A stretch of 28,367 nt of DNA from Actinomycetota bacterium (GTDB lineage Bacteria; Actinomycetota; Humimicrobiia; Humimicrobiales; Humimicrobiaceae), in the NCBI GenBank assembly GCA_023488645.1, contig JAMDDL010000221.1:1-28367 (forward strand). Reading direction: 5' to 3'. The notes under the pieces were generated by a model, which had not been told where the DNA came from, did no database searches, and saw only the letters and a list, made by a program, of their open reading frames with translations. This document shows, piece after piece, positions 16,704-25,874 of the stretch. The stretch's first letter is position 1. Every line of letters begins with the position of its first letter. The translations under genes were made by a program, and so were the position numbers.

Positions 16704-17495
16704 TTATTTTGTCCGGATTAAATTAAGCTGGCTGAATAAAACAAGAATCATCAACAGATTATACGTTGCATGCAGAAAGATGACTGGGAAAAGTGATTTT
16801 GTTTTAAAAAAAATATAAGCTAAAATCCAGCCAATTGCCATCAAAGGCAGAAAGTTATACAGGTCAAGATGTGCAGCGGCAAATAAAAACGAAGAAATCA
16901 GAATACCTGCAAAAGTGCCCCATTTCTTTCTGAAACCCTGAAATAAAAATCCTCTGAAAAATATTTCCTCGCATACCGGGGCAACTACGGAAACCACAAT
17001 CATAAGCATCGTTGAAGAAACATTTTTATTTTTGGCAAGCTCCTCAATCTTACTGGCAGAAGGGGCAATATTAAATACTCTTGTCATAATAAAAACATAA
17101 GCAAAATTAATAAGAATAATTAATAAAAGGGCTAAAAATGAATACCATATGGTTTTAATAATGCTGTAATATTTTAGCCCTAAATCCTTAAATGATGCCC
17201 TCCTCCAGTAAATTGCAAAAAACCATACCACGCCAACCATTAAGAGAACCTGAATGCCGTATAAAATCAAAAAACTGAAATTGGTTATGTTTGAGCTGTT
17301 AATCCTTTCTGCTATTTTAAGTACCGAAACAATTTTTGCAGTTCCAAAATATACTGCTGCAAGCACTGCTATTAAAAATAAGAGTGAAAAAAGGATATCC
17401 CTCAATGTCCACTTTATATGCCTGAGTTCATCTTCATTGCCTTTTTCTTCCAAAGGGATTATGCGCTTTAATTTTGATCTTTTTAATTCATCCAT
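16704..17495 (-). CDS. CPBP-family intramembrane metalloprotease homologue
   Basis: 263 aa with about seven hydrophobic segments after a charged cytosolic N terminus (1-28). The CPBP/Abi motifs are intact: CEEIFFRGF (E176, E177, R181), FAAAHLD (H209) and HATYN (H242, N246). These are the glutamates and histidines of Rce1-type glutamate-dependent proteases. Bacterial members process peptides or prenylated proteins, or provide bacteriocin immunity; which applies here is unknown. The start lies 17 bp after the FGGY kinase stop without a clear Shine-Dalgarno, consistent with coupled translation. Confidence 0.88.
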   Translation of the reverse strand: MDELKRSKLKRIIPLEEKGNEDELRHIKWTLRDILFSLLFLIAVLAAVYFGTAKIVSVLKIAERINSSNITNFSFLILYGIQVLLMVGVVWFFAIYWRRASFKDLGLKYYSIIKTIWYSFLALLLIILINFAYVFIMTRVFNIAPSASKIEELAKNKNVSSTMLMIVVSVVAPVCEEIFFRGFLFQGFRKKWGTFAGILISSFLFAAAHLDLYNFLPLMAIGWILAYIFFKTKSLFPVIFLHATYNLLMILVLFSQLNLIRTK

Positions 17496-17512
17496 TATTT
17501 ATATAATCAATA

Positions 17513-18991
17513 TCAGAATAACTTTGAAACCAGCCCATATATTTCTTTATACTTTTCATACTTTTCAATATATTTTTGTCTTATGGTTTCATCCGGCAAA
17601 AATTCATCCTTGATTTTTATAAATTGTGATATAGCCTCTGATAAAGTAAACTTTCCTGTACCAAGACCTGCAAGTATCATTGAAGCAAGGCAACCGGCTT
17701 CAGTTATATCCATCCTTAATATTTTTTTATTTGCAAGGGAAGCTTTAAGTTGAAGTTCAAAATCTGATTTTGATCCTCCTCCGACTGCTCTTATCTCAAC
17801 TATTTCAACCCCGCTTTTACCTGAAAGCTCCATATTAAAACAAATTTCAAATACAAGCCCTTCAACTAAGCCTTTAAATATCTCCTTCTTATCCGTATCC
17901 AGATTTAAGCCAATAATTGATCCTTTTGCCATAGGATCAAGATATGGAGTGCCTGATGCAGAGAAATAAGGAAGAGTATAGAGCTTTGAAGGTTCAAAAT
18001 CGAGCTTCGAAGAGATTTCCCGGATAATCTGGCTATTTCTATCAGCCAGATTGTCCCTGAACCATTTAACAACACTTCCGCTTGTCATATTATAAGCAAG
18101 TGCAACATATTTACCGTCAAGGGCATGGGCTTGACATCCGAAATTGTTTTTAAGCATATTTTCATTTGTAACAGCATCTTCCAGGCAGGTTGTCACGCAT
18201 TCTACCGTTCCCATCCCATCAGCTGCCAGACCACCTTTGACTGCACCAACACCTAATGCGGCACATGGTTGATCATGAGAACCTGTAACAACAGAAACAT
18301 TATTTTTGAATCCAAGCTGCTCAGCAATTTTTTTATCAACATAACCAATCTTTACTGCTGATGCAGAAAGAGTTGAAAAAAGATTCACATCTATATCAAA
18401 AGCATCAAGAATATCCTTCCTCCATTTTTTTTGCCGAATATCAAAAAACAGTGTCCTGGATGCAAGTGCATGGCTTAATCTGGTATTTTCAATCCCAAGT
18501 TTGTGGAACAAAAGATCTTCGGTAAAAAGAAATTTTCTCGTTTTTTTATAAATTTCCGGCATATTGTTTTTAACCCACATTATTTTATTTAATGCACAGA
18601 TATATCCAGGAGGATATCCCGTAATTTCAAACAACTCGATTGCGCTGTATTTTTCAAGAATAAGATCTACCTCTTTTGCGCTTCTGGCATCTGTAGAATA
18701 AATAGTGTTATAAAGTATTTTTCCGGTTGAATCTATTGGAGTAAAACTTTCACCAACTGTTGAAACAGACAGGGCAGTTACAGGATCTTTTTTTACAGAT
18801 GGGTCATTATTAATTTTTTCAAGAACCTCAAAAACTTTTTGCCATTGATCTTCTGTATCAAATTCCACCCAGCCGGGATTCGGAAAAACCAGATTATATT
18901 CCCTATAGTCACTTGCAAGAATTTTTCCTTCTTCATTAAAAGCAATGGCTTTTGTTCCTGTTGTCCCTATATCAATCCCCATTAAACTCAT
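17513..18991 (-). CDS. FGGY-family carbohydrate kinase (xylulokinase-like)
   Basis: 492 aa. The N-terminal ATPase motif is GIDIGTTGTKA and the catalytic aspartate is D240 in TGSHDQPCAALG. The second-domain adenosine motif is RAVGGGSKS, followed by the typical EAGCLASMILAGLGTG. FGGY kinases phosphorylate sugars or polyols (xylulose, gluconate, glycerol, fuculose). The substrate cannot be decided from motifs; overall it resembles xylulokinase/gluconokinase types. AAAGG lies 9 nt before the ATG. It follows a Gfo/Idh/MocA dehydrogenase by 119 bp, a common pairing for oxidation or epimerisation and then phosphorylation of an unusual sugar. The split transketolase cluster elsewhere in the window could take the product (inference). 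Confidence 0.9.
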   Translation of the reverse strand: MSLMGIDIGTTGTKAIAFNEEGKILASDYREYNLVFPNPGWVEFDTEDQWQKVFEVLEKINNDPSVKKDPVTALSVSTVGESFTPIDSTGKILYNTIYSTDARSAKEVDLILEKYSAIELFEITGYPPGYICALNKIMWVKNNMPEIYKKTRKFLFTEDLLFHKLGIENTRLSHALASRTLFFDIRQKKWRKDILDAFDIDVNLFSTLSASAVKIGYVDKKIAEQLGFKNNVSVVTGSHDQPCAALGVGAVKGGLAADGMGTVECVTTCLEDAVTNENMLKNNFGCQAHALDGKYVALAYNMTSGSVVKWFRDNLADRNSQIIREISSKLDFEPSKLYTLPYFSASGTPYLDPMAKGSIIGLNLDTDKKEIFKGLVEGLVFEICFNMELSGKSGVEIVEIRAVGGGSKSDFELQLKASLANKKILRMDITEAGCLASMILAGLGTGKFTLSEAISQFIKIKDEFLPDETIRQKYIEKYEKYKEIYGLVSKLF

Positions 18992-19110
18992 ATTTATCTG
19001 CCTTTAAGATTAATTTTTATAAAATAATTATCTAATAATTAAAAAGCATTAATAAAATTAAATTTCAAATTTCATTATTCCTTACAAATCTTATTTCAGA
19101 CTTTAAATCT

Positions 19111-20313
19111 TTAGTTAAACTTGCAAAGAACCTTTTTACCTGTTTCAGAGGACTCTGCAATTGCATCGCAAATAACATTATTTCTATAACCATCTTCAAA
19201 TGTGGCAATATATGGTTCTAAAGGTTTATTTTTCATCACTGCTTCAATCATGTTATATACAATATGAACAAAAGTATTTTCCCATCCTATAATATGACCA
19301 TGTGGCCACCATTTATCATAATATGGATGATAGGATTCGGTTACATTTATGCAGTGAAAACCCTGAGTCTCTATAGGTTCTTCACCTCTCCAGAAAACCC
19401 ATAGGTTATTCATGTTTTCAAGATCCCACCAGATACTTCCATTTTCTGCATTAATTTCAATTGTGTTGTAATTTTTTCTTCCCGGGCAGAATCTTGAAGC
19501 TTCTATTGTCCCAATGGCACCATTTTCAAATTCAACAACTGAAGCTATTGCATCATCTACATCCACTTTTTCTTTTGTTTTTGTTTGCACATTATATCTT
19601 TCCTTTATAAAAGTAGCAGTTGTTGCCATAACTGATTTAATTTCACCACATAAAAATCTACCAAGATCAATTATGTGTGAGCCCAGATCACCAAGAGCAC
19701 CGCTGCCGCAAAGTTCTTTTTTAAGCCTCCACATAATTGGAAATTCAGGATCAGTTATCCATTCCTGTAAATATCTTGCTCTGAAGTGAAATATCTTTCC
19801 CAGCTTTTCATCCATAATTAAGTTCTTTGCAAGTACTACTGCAGGAACTACCCTGTAATTAAAGCAGCATATATTTTTAACTCCTGCCTTTTTTACTGCA
19901 TCACGCATTTCTTTTGCTTCTTTTGCATCTCTTGCAAGTGGTTTTTCACATATAATGTGTTTTCCTGCTTTTGCTGCTTCAATAGATGGTTCAGCGTGAA
20001 GATAGTTTGGAGTTCCATTATCAATAATGCCAATTTCATCATCATTTATTAAATCTTTCCAGTTAGTTGAGTATCTTTTATATCCATATCTGCGTGCAGA
20101 TTCTTTCAATGCTTCTTCATTTACTCCACATATTGTAACAAGTTCCGGAATTGCAGCCGGAGGCCAGAAAATATATGGCATTTTCTTCCATGCATTGGAA
20201 TGAGCTTTGCCCATAAATGCCTGACCAATCATACCAATTCCTATTTTAGGTATATTATCTGCTGCTTTATCCTCAGCAGTCATTGCTACAAAACCAACTT
20301 TTTTATCTCTCAT
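19111..20313 (-). CDS. Gfo/Idh/MocA-family NAD(P)-dependent oxidoreductase
   Basis: 400 aa. The Rossmann loop is GIGMIGQAFMGKAHSNA (25-41), the EKP motif with catalytic Lys124 lies in CEKPLA, and the C-terminal domain has GDLGSHIIDLGRFLCG (H213). Family members oxidise sugars or inositols, or reduce keto-sugars. The protein carries about 22 residues before the first beta strand, longer than most relatives. GAGGT lies 5 nt before the ATG. It lies between ligA and the FGGY kinase on one strand with short gaps (68 and 119 bp). Substrate unknown; a sugar feeding the FGGY kinase is plausible. Confidence 0.9.
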   Translation of the reverse strand: MRDKKVGFVAMTAEDKAADNIPKIGIGMIGQAFMGKAHSNAWKKMPYIFWPPAAIPELVTICGVNEEALKESARRYGYKRYSTNWKDLINDDEIGIIDNGTPNYLHAEPSIEAAKAGKHIICEKPLARDAKEAKEMRDAVKKAGVKNICCFNYRVVPAVVLAKNLIMDEKLGKIFHFRARYLQEWITDPEFPIMWRLKKELCGSGALGDLGSHIIDLGRFLCGEIKSVMATTATFIKERYNVQTKTKEKVDVDDAIASVVEFENGAIGTIEASRFCPGRKNYNTIEINAENGSIWWDLENMNNLWVFWRGEEPIETQGFHCINVTESYHPYYDKWWPHGHIIGWENTFVHIVYNMIEAVMKNKPLEPYIATFEDGYRNNVICDAIAESSETGKKVLCKFN

Positions 20314-20381
20314 AATTTACCTCACTCTTAAGGAAATAGATAATATATATAATAAACCATTCAAATATTCATTCTGGAAAA

Positions 20382-22496
20382 TTATTTAATCATTTTTCTG
20401 AAATCTTCTTCTGTTATCTGTCTTATTCCAAATCTTATTGCATCATCAAGCTTACTGCCGGCATCTGCCCCGACAACTATTGCTGAAGTATTTTTGCTGA
20501 CGCTTGAAGCAACTTTGCCACCTGAATTTTCAATCAATGCTTTAGCTTCTTCCCTGGTAAAAGAATCAAGCTTACCTGTAAGAACAAAAGTTTTACCATA
20601 AAACTGTTCATTTATATTTAATGTTTTTTTGCCTGATTTAAAATTAACTCCCGCTTTTCGCAGTTTTTCAATAATTGCCCTGTTTTGAGGCTGCTTGAAA
20701 AATGTAACGACACTTTGGGCAATCCTTGGACCTATCTCAAAAATATTGCTTAGGTCTTCAAATCCTGCATTCATCAACTCATCAAGATCCTTAAAGTTAT
20801 TTGAAAACACCTGTGCTATATGTTCGCCTACAAATCTTATTCCCATTGCAAACAGCAGTCTGGATAATGGCTGATTTTTACTTTTTTTGATAGCATTTAA
20901 AAGATTATTTGTAGATTTTTCTTTGAAATTCTCGAGGCCGAAAATGTCATCATATTTTAAATAATAAATATCAGAAGCATCTTTAATCAATTTTTTCTGC
21001 AGCAGTTTATCAACAATGGCAGGACCAAGACCTTCTATATCCATTCCTGATTTTGAGGCAAAATGCACTATGGCTTCATACTGAATTGCAGGACAGGCAA
21101 GTGAGGTACAGCGTCTTACTGCTTCGCCTTCCGGCCTTACTGCATCTGATCCACAGACCGGGCATTTATCTGACATTATAAAAGGCTTCTCACTGCCTGT
21201 TCTTTTTTCCTTTATGACTTTTATGATTTCAGGTATTACTTCTCCTGCCTTATGGATTAAAACCAGGTCTCCTATCCTTACATCCTTTTTTCTGATTTCA
21301 TCCTCATTATGCAAAGTAGCATTTGATACTGTTGAACCTGAAACTACAACAGGCTCCAGGACTGCGACAGGAGTTAAAGCTCCTGTTCTGCCAACACTGA
21401 CTTTTATATCAATGACTCTTGTGGTTTTTTCTTCAGGAGGAAACTTGAACGCAATAGCCCATCTTGGATTTCTGGTGGTTTGCCCTAATCTCTTCTGGTA
21501 TTCAAGAGAGTCAACCTTTATTACAATTCCATCTGTTTCATAAGAAAGTTCTTTTCTTTTATCCTTCCAGTATTCACAAAAATTTTTTATTTCTTCAAAT
21601 CCTGCTGCTTTTTTAATATTAGGATTAACTCTGAACCCGACCTCTTTAAGAAAATTTAATATTTCATAATGACTGTCAATATCAAGCTCTGCATTTGCAG
21701 CCATAGCATATATAAATACATTTAATTTTCTGCCGGCAGTTATCTTCGGATCTATTTGTCTGATTGAACCTGCAGCCGAATTTCTTGGATTTGCAAAAAC
21801 AAATATGCCCTGCTGCAGCCTTTCCTCATTTATTCTCTTAAATTCCTCTTTGGACAGATAAGCTTCTCCTCTAACTTCAAGGATTGAAGGAATTTTATGA
21901 TAATAACCTGAAATTAATCTTAAAGGTACTGTTTTTATGGTTTTAATATTTGAAGTTACATCCTCTCCAACTTCTCCGTCTCCTCTTGTAGCACCTCTTA
22001 CCAGTTTTCCATTTTCATAAAGCAGTGAAACAGCCAGCCCGTCTATTTTAAGCTCACATACAAATTCAACTTCGTCTTCGCTTACATTCAAATCCCTGTA
22101 AACTCTGTTCAGAAAATCCTTAAGCTCGCTATAATCAAATGCATCCTGAAGGCTAAGCATTTTTTCTGAATGTACTACCGTCGGAAAACCGCCTTCAACC
22201 GGTGCCCCAATTCTTTGGGTTGGTGAGTCCGGTGTTATTACTTCAGGAAATCTGGTTTCAATATCAAATAAATTCCTGAGAAGATTGTCATATTCTGCAT
22301 CGCTTATCAGGGGATTATTATTAATGTAGTAATAATAATTATTTTTGTTAATTTCATCTCTTAGCTCTTCAGCAATTCGTGAAGCATTATTCTTATTTAT
22401 TTTTGAAGTATCAAAATTTAACAAATATTTTAGCTTTTCCTGAAAATTATTGCCGCCATTTTTTCCGGAATCGTTCTGACTGTTTTTTTCCATCAT
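20382..22496 (-). CDS. ligA: NAD-dependent DNA ligase
   Basis: 704 aa with all LigA parts in order. Domain Ia contains SDAEYD. The adenylation domain has CELKIDGLAVSLLYENG (adenylated Lys150) and GATRGDGEVGEDVT. Then come the OB fold with VSVGRTGALTPVAVLEPV, the zinc finger CPVCGSD...RRCTSLACPA, the helix-hairpin-helix repeats and a C-terminal BRCT domain (about 627-704). It seals nicks in replication and repair. There are tandem ATGs at 22496 and 22493 with no clear Shine-Dalgarno. The preceding gene ends 2 bp upstream, so translation is likely coupled to it. Confidence 0.97.
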   Translation of the reverse strand: MMEKNSQNDSGKNGGNNFQEKLKYLLNFDTSKINKNNASRIAEELRDEINKNNYYYYINNNPLISDAEYDNLLRNLFDIETRFPEVITPDSPTQRIGAPVEGGFPTVVHSEKMLSLQDAFDYSELKDFLNRVYRDLNVSEDEVEFVCELKIDGLAVSLLYENGKLVRGATRGDGEVGEDVTSNIKTIKTVPLRLISGYYHKIPSILEVRGEAYLSKEEFKRINEERLQQGIFVFANPRNSAAGSIRQIDPKITAGRKLNVFIYAMAANAELDIDSHYEILNFLKEVGFRVNPNIKKAAGFEEIKNFCEYWKDKRKELSYETDGIVIKVDSLEYQKRLGQTTRNPRWAIAFKFPPEEKTTRVIDIKVSVGRTGALTPVAVLEPVVVSGSTVSNATLHNEDEIRKKDVRIGDLVLIHKAGEVIPEIIKVIKEKRTGSEKPFIMSDKCPVCGSDAVRPEGEAVRRCTSLACPAIQYEAIVHFASKSGMDIEGLGPAIVDKLLQKKLIKDASDIYYLKYDDIFGLENFKEKSTNNLLNAIKKSKNQPLSRLLFAMGIRFVGEHIAQVFSNNFKDLDELMNAGFEDLSNIFEIGPRIAQSVVTFFKQPQNRAIIEKLRKAGVNFKSGKKTLNINEQFYGKTFVLTGKLDSFTREEAKALIENSGGKVASSVSKNTSAIVVGADAGSKLDDAIRFGIRQITEEDFRKMIK

Positions 22497-22498
22497 AT

Positions 22499-23284
22499 TT
22501 ATTTTATGATTAAATCTTTTAAATAATAATTGAGGTCATATTTATTATAAACACTCTCCAGTTCCTGCTGCGCTTTTAAATAAAGTTCATGGCTTATTTT
22601 GGTTTCCTCATTAATTTTATTTATATCAAACTTTGAGGTATCGTCAAGGCTGTAATATACACTTATAATATTCCATAATTTTATATCAGAATCCAAAAAG
22701 TTAATTTCATATTGATAAAAATCATTTAATACTTCCGGAATTGAAAGCAAGCTTAATTTGTTTTTATAATCCTGCATCAGCTTTATTCTTTCATCTGTTA
22801 ACTCCTTAATTTCCTGTATTGAATTTACTTTGATGCTCAGTTTTTTTGTTAAATCTTCAACTTTTAAATAAAAGTCTTTTCTTATTATGAGATATTTATC
22901 GTTAAAATTTAAAATTTCTGCTGAAACCTTATTTCTTCTTGCAGTTTCCTCTTTAATTCTGTCTAATTCAGCCTGCTTCTCCCTTTCAATTTCAGCTTGA
23001 GCTTCTCTGATCATATTTTCCTTATTCTTTTCAGATTTAATCAGATAAGCATTAAAAGAAACAGTTATAAGAATCAGGATACATATAAGTATGACAGCAA
23101 TGTTTGCAGATTTAGTATTGCCTGCTTTTCTTTTTTCATGCTTTTCAAGTATTTTTCTGTAAGCTTTTGAAACTTCATGTTCCCCGGCATTTAAATCTTT
23201 CGCATCTTCTTTTTTTTCAGAAATATCCTCGCTAATATCAGGATTGAAGTTATCACCTTTACTTTTTTTTATTTTGTCTTCCAT
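22499..23284 (-). CDS. Hypothetical membrane-anchored coiled-coil protein
   Basis: 261 aa. I do not recognise the family. The first 60 residues are charged and soluble, a single membrane segment follows (about 61-82, IAVILICILILITVSF), then a strongly charged helix (83-125, Glu/Lys/Arg-rich, coiled-coil-like). The rest is a mostly helical C-terminal region without cysteines. Topology suggests a cytosolic N terminus and an extracellular helical domain. It lies between a sortase and ligA with gaps of 54 and 2 bp, so it is almost certainly cotranscribed with both. A role at the cell surface with the sortase is possible, but nothing in the sequence proves it. Confidence 0.75.
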   Translation of the reverse strand: MEDKIKKSKGDNFNPDISEDISEKKEDAKDLNAGEHEVSKAYRKILEKHEKRKAGNTKSANIAVILICILILITVSFNAYLIKSEKNKENMIREAQAEIEREKQAELDRIKEETARRNKVSAEILNFNDKYLIIRKDFYLKVEDLTKKLSIKVNSIQEIKELTDERIKLMQDYKNKLSLLSIPEVLNDFYQYEINFLDSDIKLWNIISVYYSLDDTSKFDINKINEETKISHELYLKAQQELESVYNKYDLNYYLKDLIIK

Positions 23285-23338
23285 TTAATTCTGCTCGTAT
23301 AAAAGATAATAAATTTTTATTTTGTTTTAATTAATTTT

Positions 23339-24136
23339 TTATTTCAAATTCAAATCAAAAGGAAAAACTGCAATAAGCTCTGCAATTACTACCAGTCTTT
23401 CTTTTGCAGAGTATTCCGGATAACATGTTGTCAGCAGTAATTCTTTTTTGTTTGTCCCATTCAGTATCTCTACAAAAGTTGGCTTTACTACTTGAAAGCT
23501 TGTAACTTTATAAATATAATGGCTGCCATTTATAGCTTCGATGTAAATCAGATCACCTTTTTTAAGTTCATCTATCCTGTTAAAGGGTGCACCATAAGTT
23601 GTCCTGTGTCCGGAAATAGTGCATCTGCCTTCCTCGCCAGGTAATGGAGTTTCAGGAATATGGCCTGGACCTTTCTTTAAAGTCGGAACATCTGCTCCTT
23701 CATTTACGATCCATTCAACTTCTATCCTTGGTATTGTGATTCTTGCGGGAAAAATATCGCTGGCTAAATATTTTACTTGCTCATCTTTTTTATCAGCATT
23801 TATGGATGTAACTGAAGTTGTAGTGGAATTTTTATCCTGAAGCTGTTGTTCGTCTTTGCTTGATTGAGTTGTCGGTCCGTTATTTTGCTCTGACTTTGAA
23901 GTTTGAATTGTATCCGATGTACCTGATGTAGAAGAACTTTGGGTTTCTTCATTTTTATTGTTGAATTTATCCCTCATGGATTGCCAGTCGGCAAGGATAC
24001 TGCCCTTTGTAATATAAGCAGGAATATCCGTTAACAAGGGATAGGCAATCAAAATAATGCCTCCGGCTAAAAAAAGTATTATAAAAGCTATTAATATGAT
24101 CGAAGATTTACTTCTTCTTTTACGTTTTTCCTGCAT
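23339..24136 (-). CDS. Sortase, class E-like
   Basis: 265 aa. One N-terminal membrane anchor (11-36) is followed by a Ser/Thr/Gln/Asn-rich linker (about 60-115) and a sortase domain (about 125-255). The catalytic residues are H177 in SGHRTTYGAPFNRID, C238 in LLTTCYPEYSA and R247 in ERLVV. The HRTTYGAPF and TTCYP signatures match class E sortases, which are mainly actinobacterial and usually anchor LAXTG proteins. Its only visible substrate is the MPFTG surface protein encoded just upstream on the same strand. The terminator at 24325-24355 separates them, so the sortase probably has its own promoter in 24137-24320, although I see no convincing one. Confidence 0.92.
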   Translation of the reverse strand: MQEKRKRRSKSSIILIAFIILFLAGGIILIAYPLLTDIPAYITKGSILADWQSMRDKFNNKNEETQSSSTSGTSDTIQTSKSEQNNGPTTQSSKDEQQLQDKNSTTTSVTSINADKKDEQVKYLASDIFPARITIPRIEVEWIVNEGADVPTLKKGPGHIPETPLPGEEGRCTISGHRTTYGAPFNRIDELKKGDLIYIEAINGSHYIYKVTSFQVVKPTFVEILNGTNKKELLLTTCYPEYSAKERLVVIAELIAVFPFDLNLK

Positions 24137-24324
24137 ATGTAAATTTATTTATTTTCTTAAATTTTATATATTGTTAAAACTATTTACAAAATAATTATAA
24201 TATCAATTATTTTCCTTAATTAAAAAATTACTAAGATTATACTTAAAAATTACTGTAAAAAATACATTGGTTTTCGAATTGTTTTACAATAATTATTTAT
24301 CTTCACTCTTATAAATAAAAAATT

Positions 24325-24355
24325 ACAGGGAGAATTAATTATAAATCCTCCCTGT
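24325..24355 (-). terminator. Intrinsic terminator downstream of the surface-protein gene
   Basis: ACAGGGAG (24325-24332) and CTCCCTGT (24348-24355) form an 8-bp stem with a 15-nt loop. On the minus strand it is followed by AATTTTTTATTTAT. It ends the surface-protein transcript before the sortase gene. The surrounding gene-free stretch 24137-24524 otherwise holds AT-rich sequence upstream of the sortase and a possible decayed C-terminal fragment at about 24395-24500. Confidence 0.8.
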
Positions 24356-24524
24356 AGAATACAAGTCTGTATTAATTTTTAAAGAACATAAGACTAAATT
24401 ATCTGCTTAACTGCCTTGCTGCTTTTTCTTCTTTTTGATAATAAGGTAACCACTATAAAGCCATACTCATTTCTAATAGATGCATTTTCTAACTGGCTAA
24501 ACAATAAATTACTTTCAATACTGC

Positions 24525-25874
24525 CTAATTAACCTTTTTATGCCTTTCAATTCTCGAAAATACAGGAAGAAGTATAAGCATCATAATACCTGCAATTATA
24601 AAACCTATTCCGAATCTGAGTAAATTATCATTTACTCCGGTAAAAGGCATTTCCTGAATACCGGCTACTTCAATTTGTCCTTGTACTGCTTGTTCTCCTT
24701 GCTCCTCTTCAACTACTGTTGTAATTCCTAAAACCGTAGTGCTTGTTGCCGTTGTTGTTGTACCACCGCCACCGGTAGTAGTGGTTGTGCTGCCTGTATT
24801 CGTAAATGTAATAGAGCCATTTGGAACATCAGTAGTTATACCTACCTAACCATTAGCAGGATCGCTTGTTGCTGTAAATGCAATATTTGTTCCTGAACTT
24901 GATTCTGTAATTAAATAAGTGGCATCAAGGTCAAGGTCTGTAAATGTTTTGTTTCCGGTATTTCCGGGATAAGTTATAACAACTGCAGGACCACCATATT
25001 TCCAGGTTGAATCTCCAACTTTTGAAATGCTGAAGGTAAATACACCATCAGTCAGTCCGCCTGCAACATTTTTAGTAACTGTAATAGAACCAGTTCCAGG
25101 AGTAGTTGGGGTATTTTCAAAAGTTGCAGTATTTTCTGCTCCAGGACTAACTGCAGCTACAACTGCTACTCTGTTTGCAGTATTGGCAGTAAAGCCTGAA
25201 GTTGGTAGTTCTTCAACATAATAAGTTGTGCCTGCAGTTAAGCTTGCTGATGTAAATGTCGTTGTTCCTGAAGTACCGTTGGTAATGGTTATCGATAATG
25301 GTGCAGCATTAATAGGATCTCCTCCTGATGCTGCAGCATAAACATTAAAAGTAAAGGTACCTGTTGCAGGATTTCCTCCAAGTATTGATTTGTTGATTAT
25401 GATTCCCGCATTTTCAGGAGTAGTGCCGCCATACCAAGTATGACTTACTCTTAATTCAGTCTTAAGACTACCATCATTATTATACTCGAGCCCATCGGTT
25501 ACATTAGCAACCCAAGCTTGAGCATTTGGATTAGTATTAACAATATAGAAATGTATCGATGCTCCATTTTGTTCTTTTTTTGCCAGAGTATCACCAGAAA
25601 ATAAAACCAAATCCGCATCAGTAGTTGCAATATTTAAAGTTGGAGATAGAACCAGGTGCCACATATATTGACCCGCATTTACTGTAACACCTGCAGGTGG
25701 AGCTTCATGACCAAATTCTGGATCATCCCATGCTAACCCTATATGCTGAGTTTTTAAGGTTACAGGTCCATCTTCTGTACCAGCAAAAAGTGTTCCAGGT
25801 ATAAGCAGCAACATCCCCGAAATAACAAAAATAATTGATAAAATGTAAAAAAATCTTTTTAACACCTTTTTCAT
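24525..25874 (-). CDS. Cna_B-type LPXTG-like wall-anchored protein interrupted by an in-frame TAG
   Basis: The first open frame gives 342 aa (stop TAG at 24848-24846). The same frame then continues 106 codons to a second TAG (24527-24525), for 449 residues if the first is read through. Order: signal peptide (1-32); unique domain (33-155); two Cna_B/SpaA-like Ig domains (about 157-256 and 261-361); Thr/Gly-rich linker; MPFTG sorting motif (409-413); hydrophobic segment (418-439); basic tail. The putative isopeptide residues are K162/E221/N254 in domain 1 and K268/E324/N359 in domain 2, so the TAG at codon 343 removes the last strand, N359 and the anchor. It could be a nonsense mutation, a sequencing error or recoding. 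GGGGGG precedes the ATG. Expression is probably controlled by a leader RNA. Confidence 0.75.
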
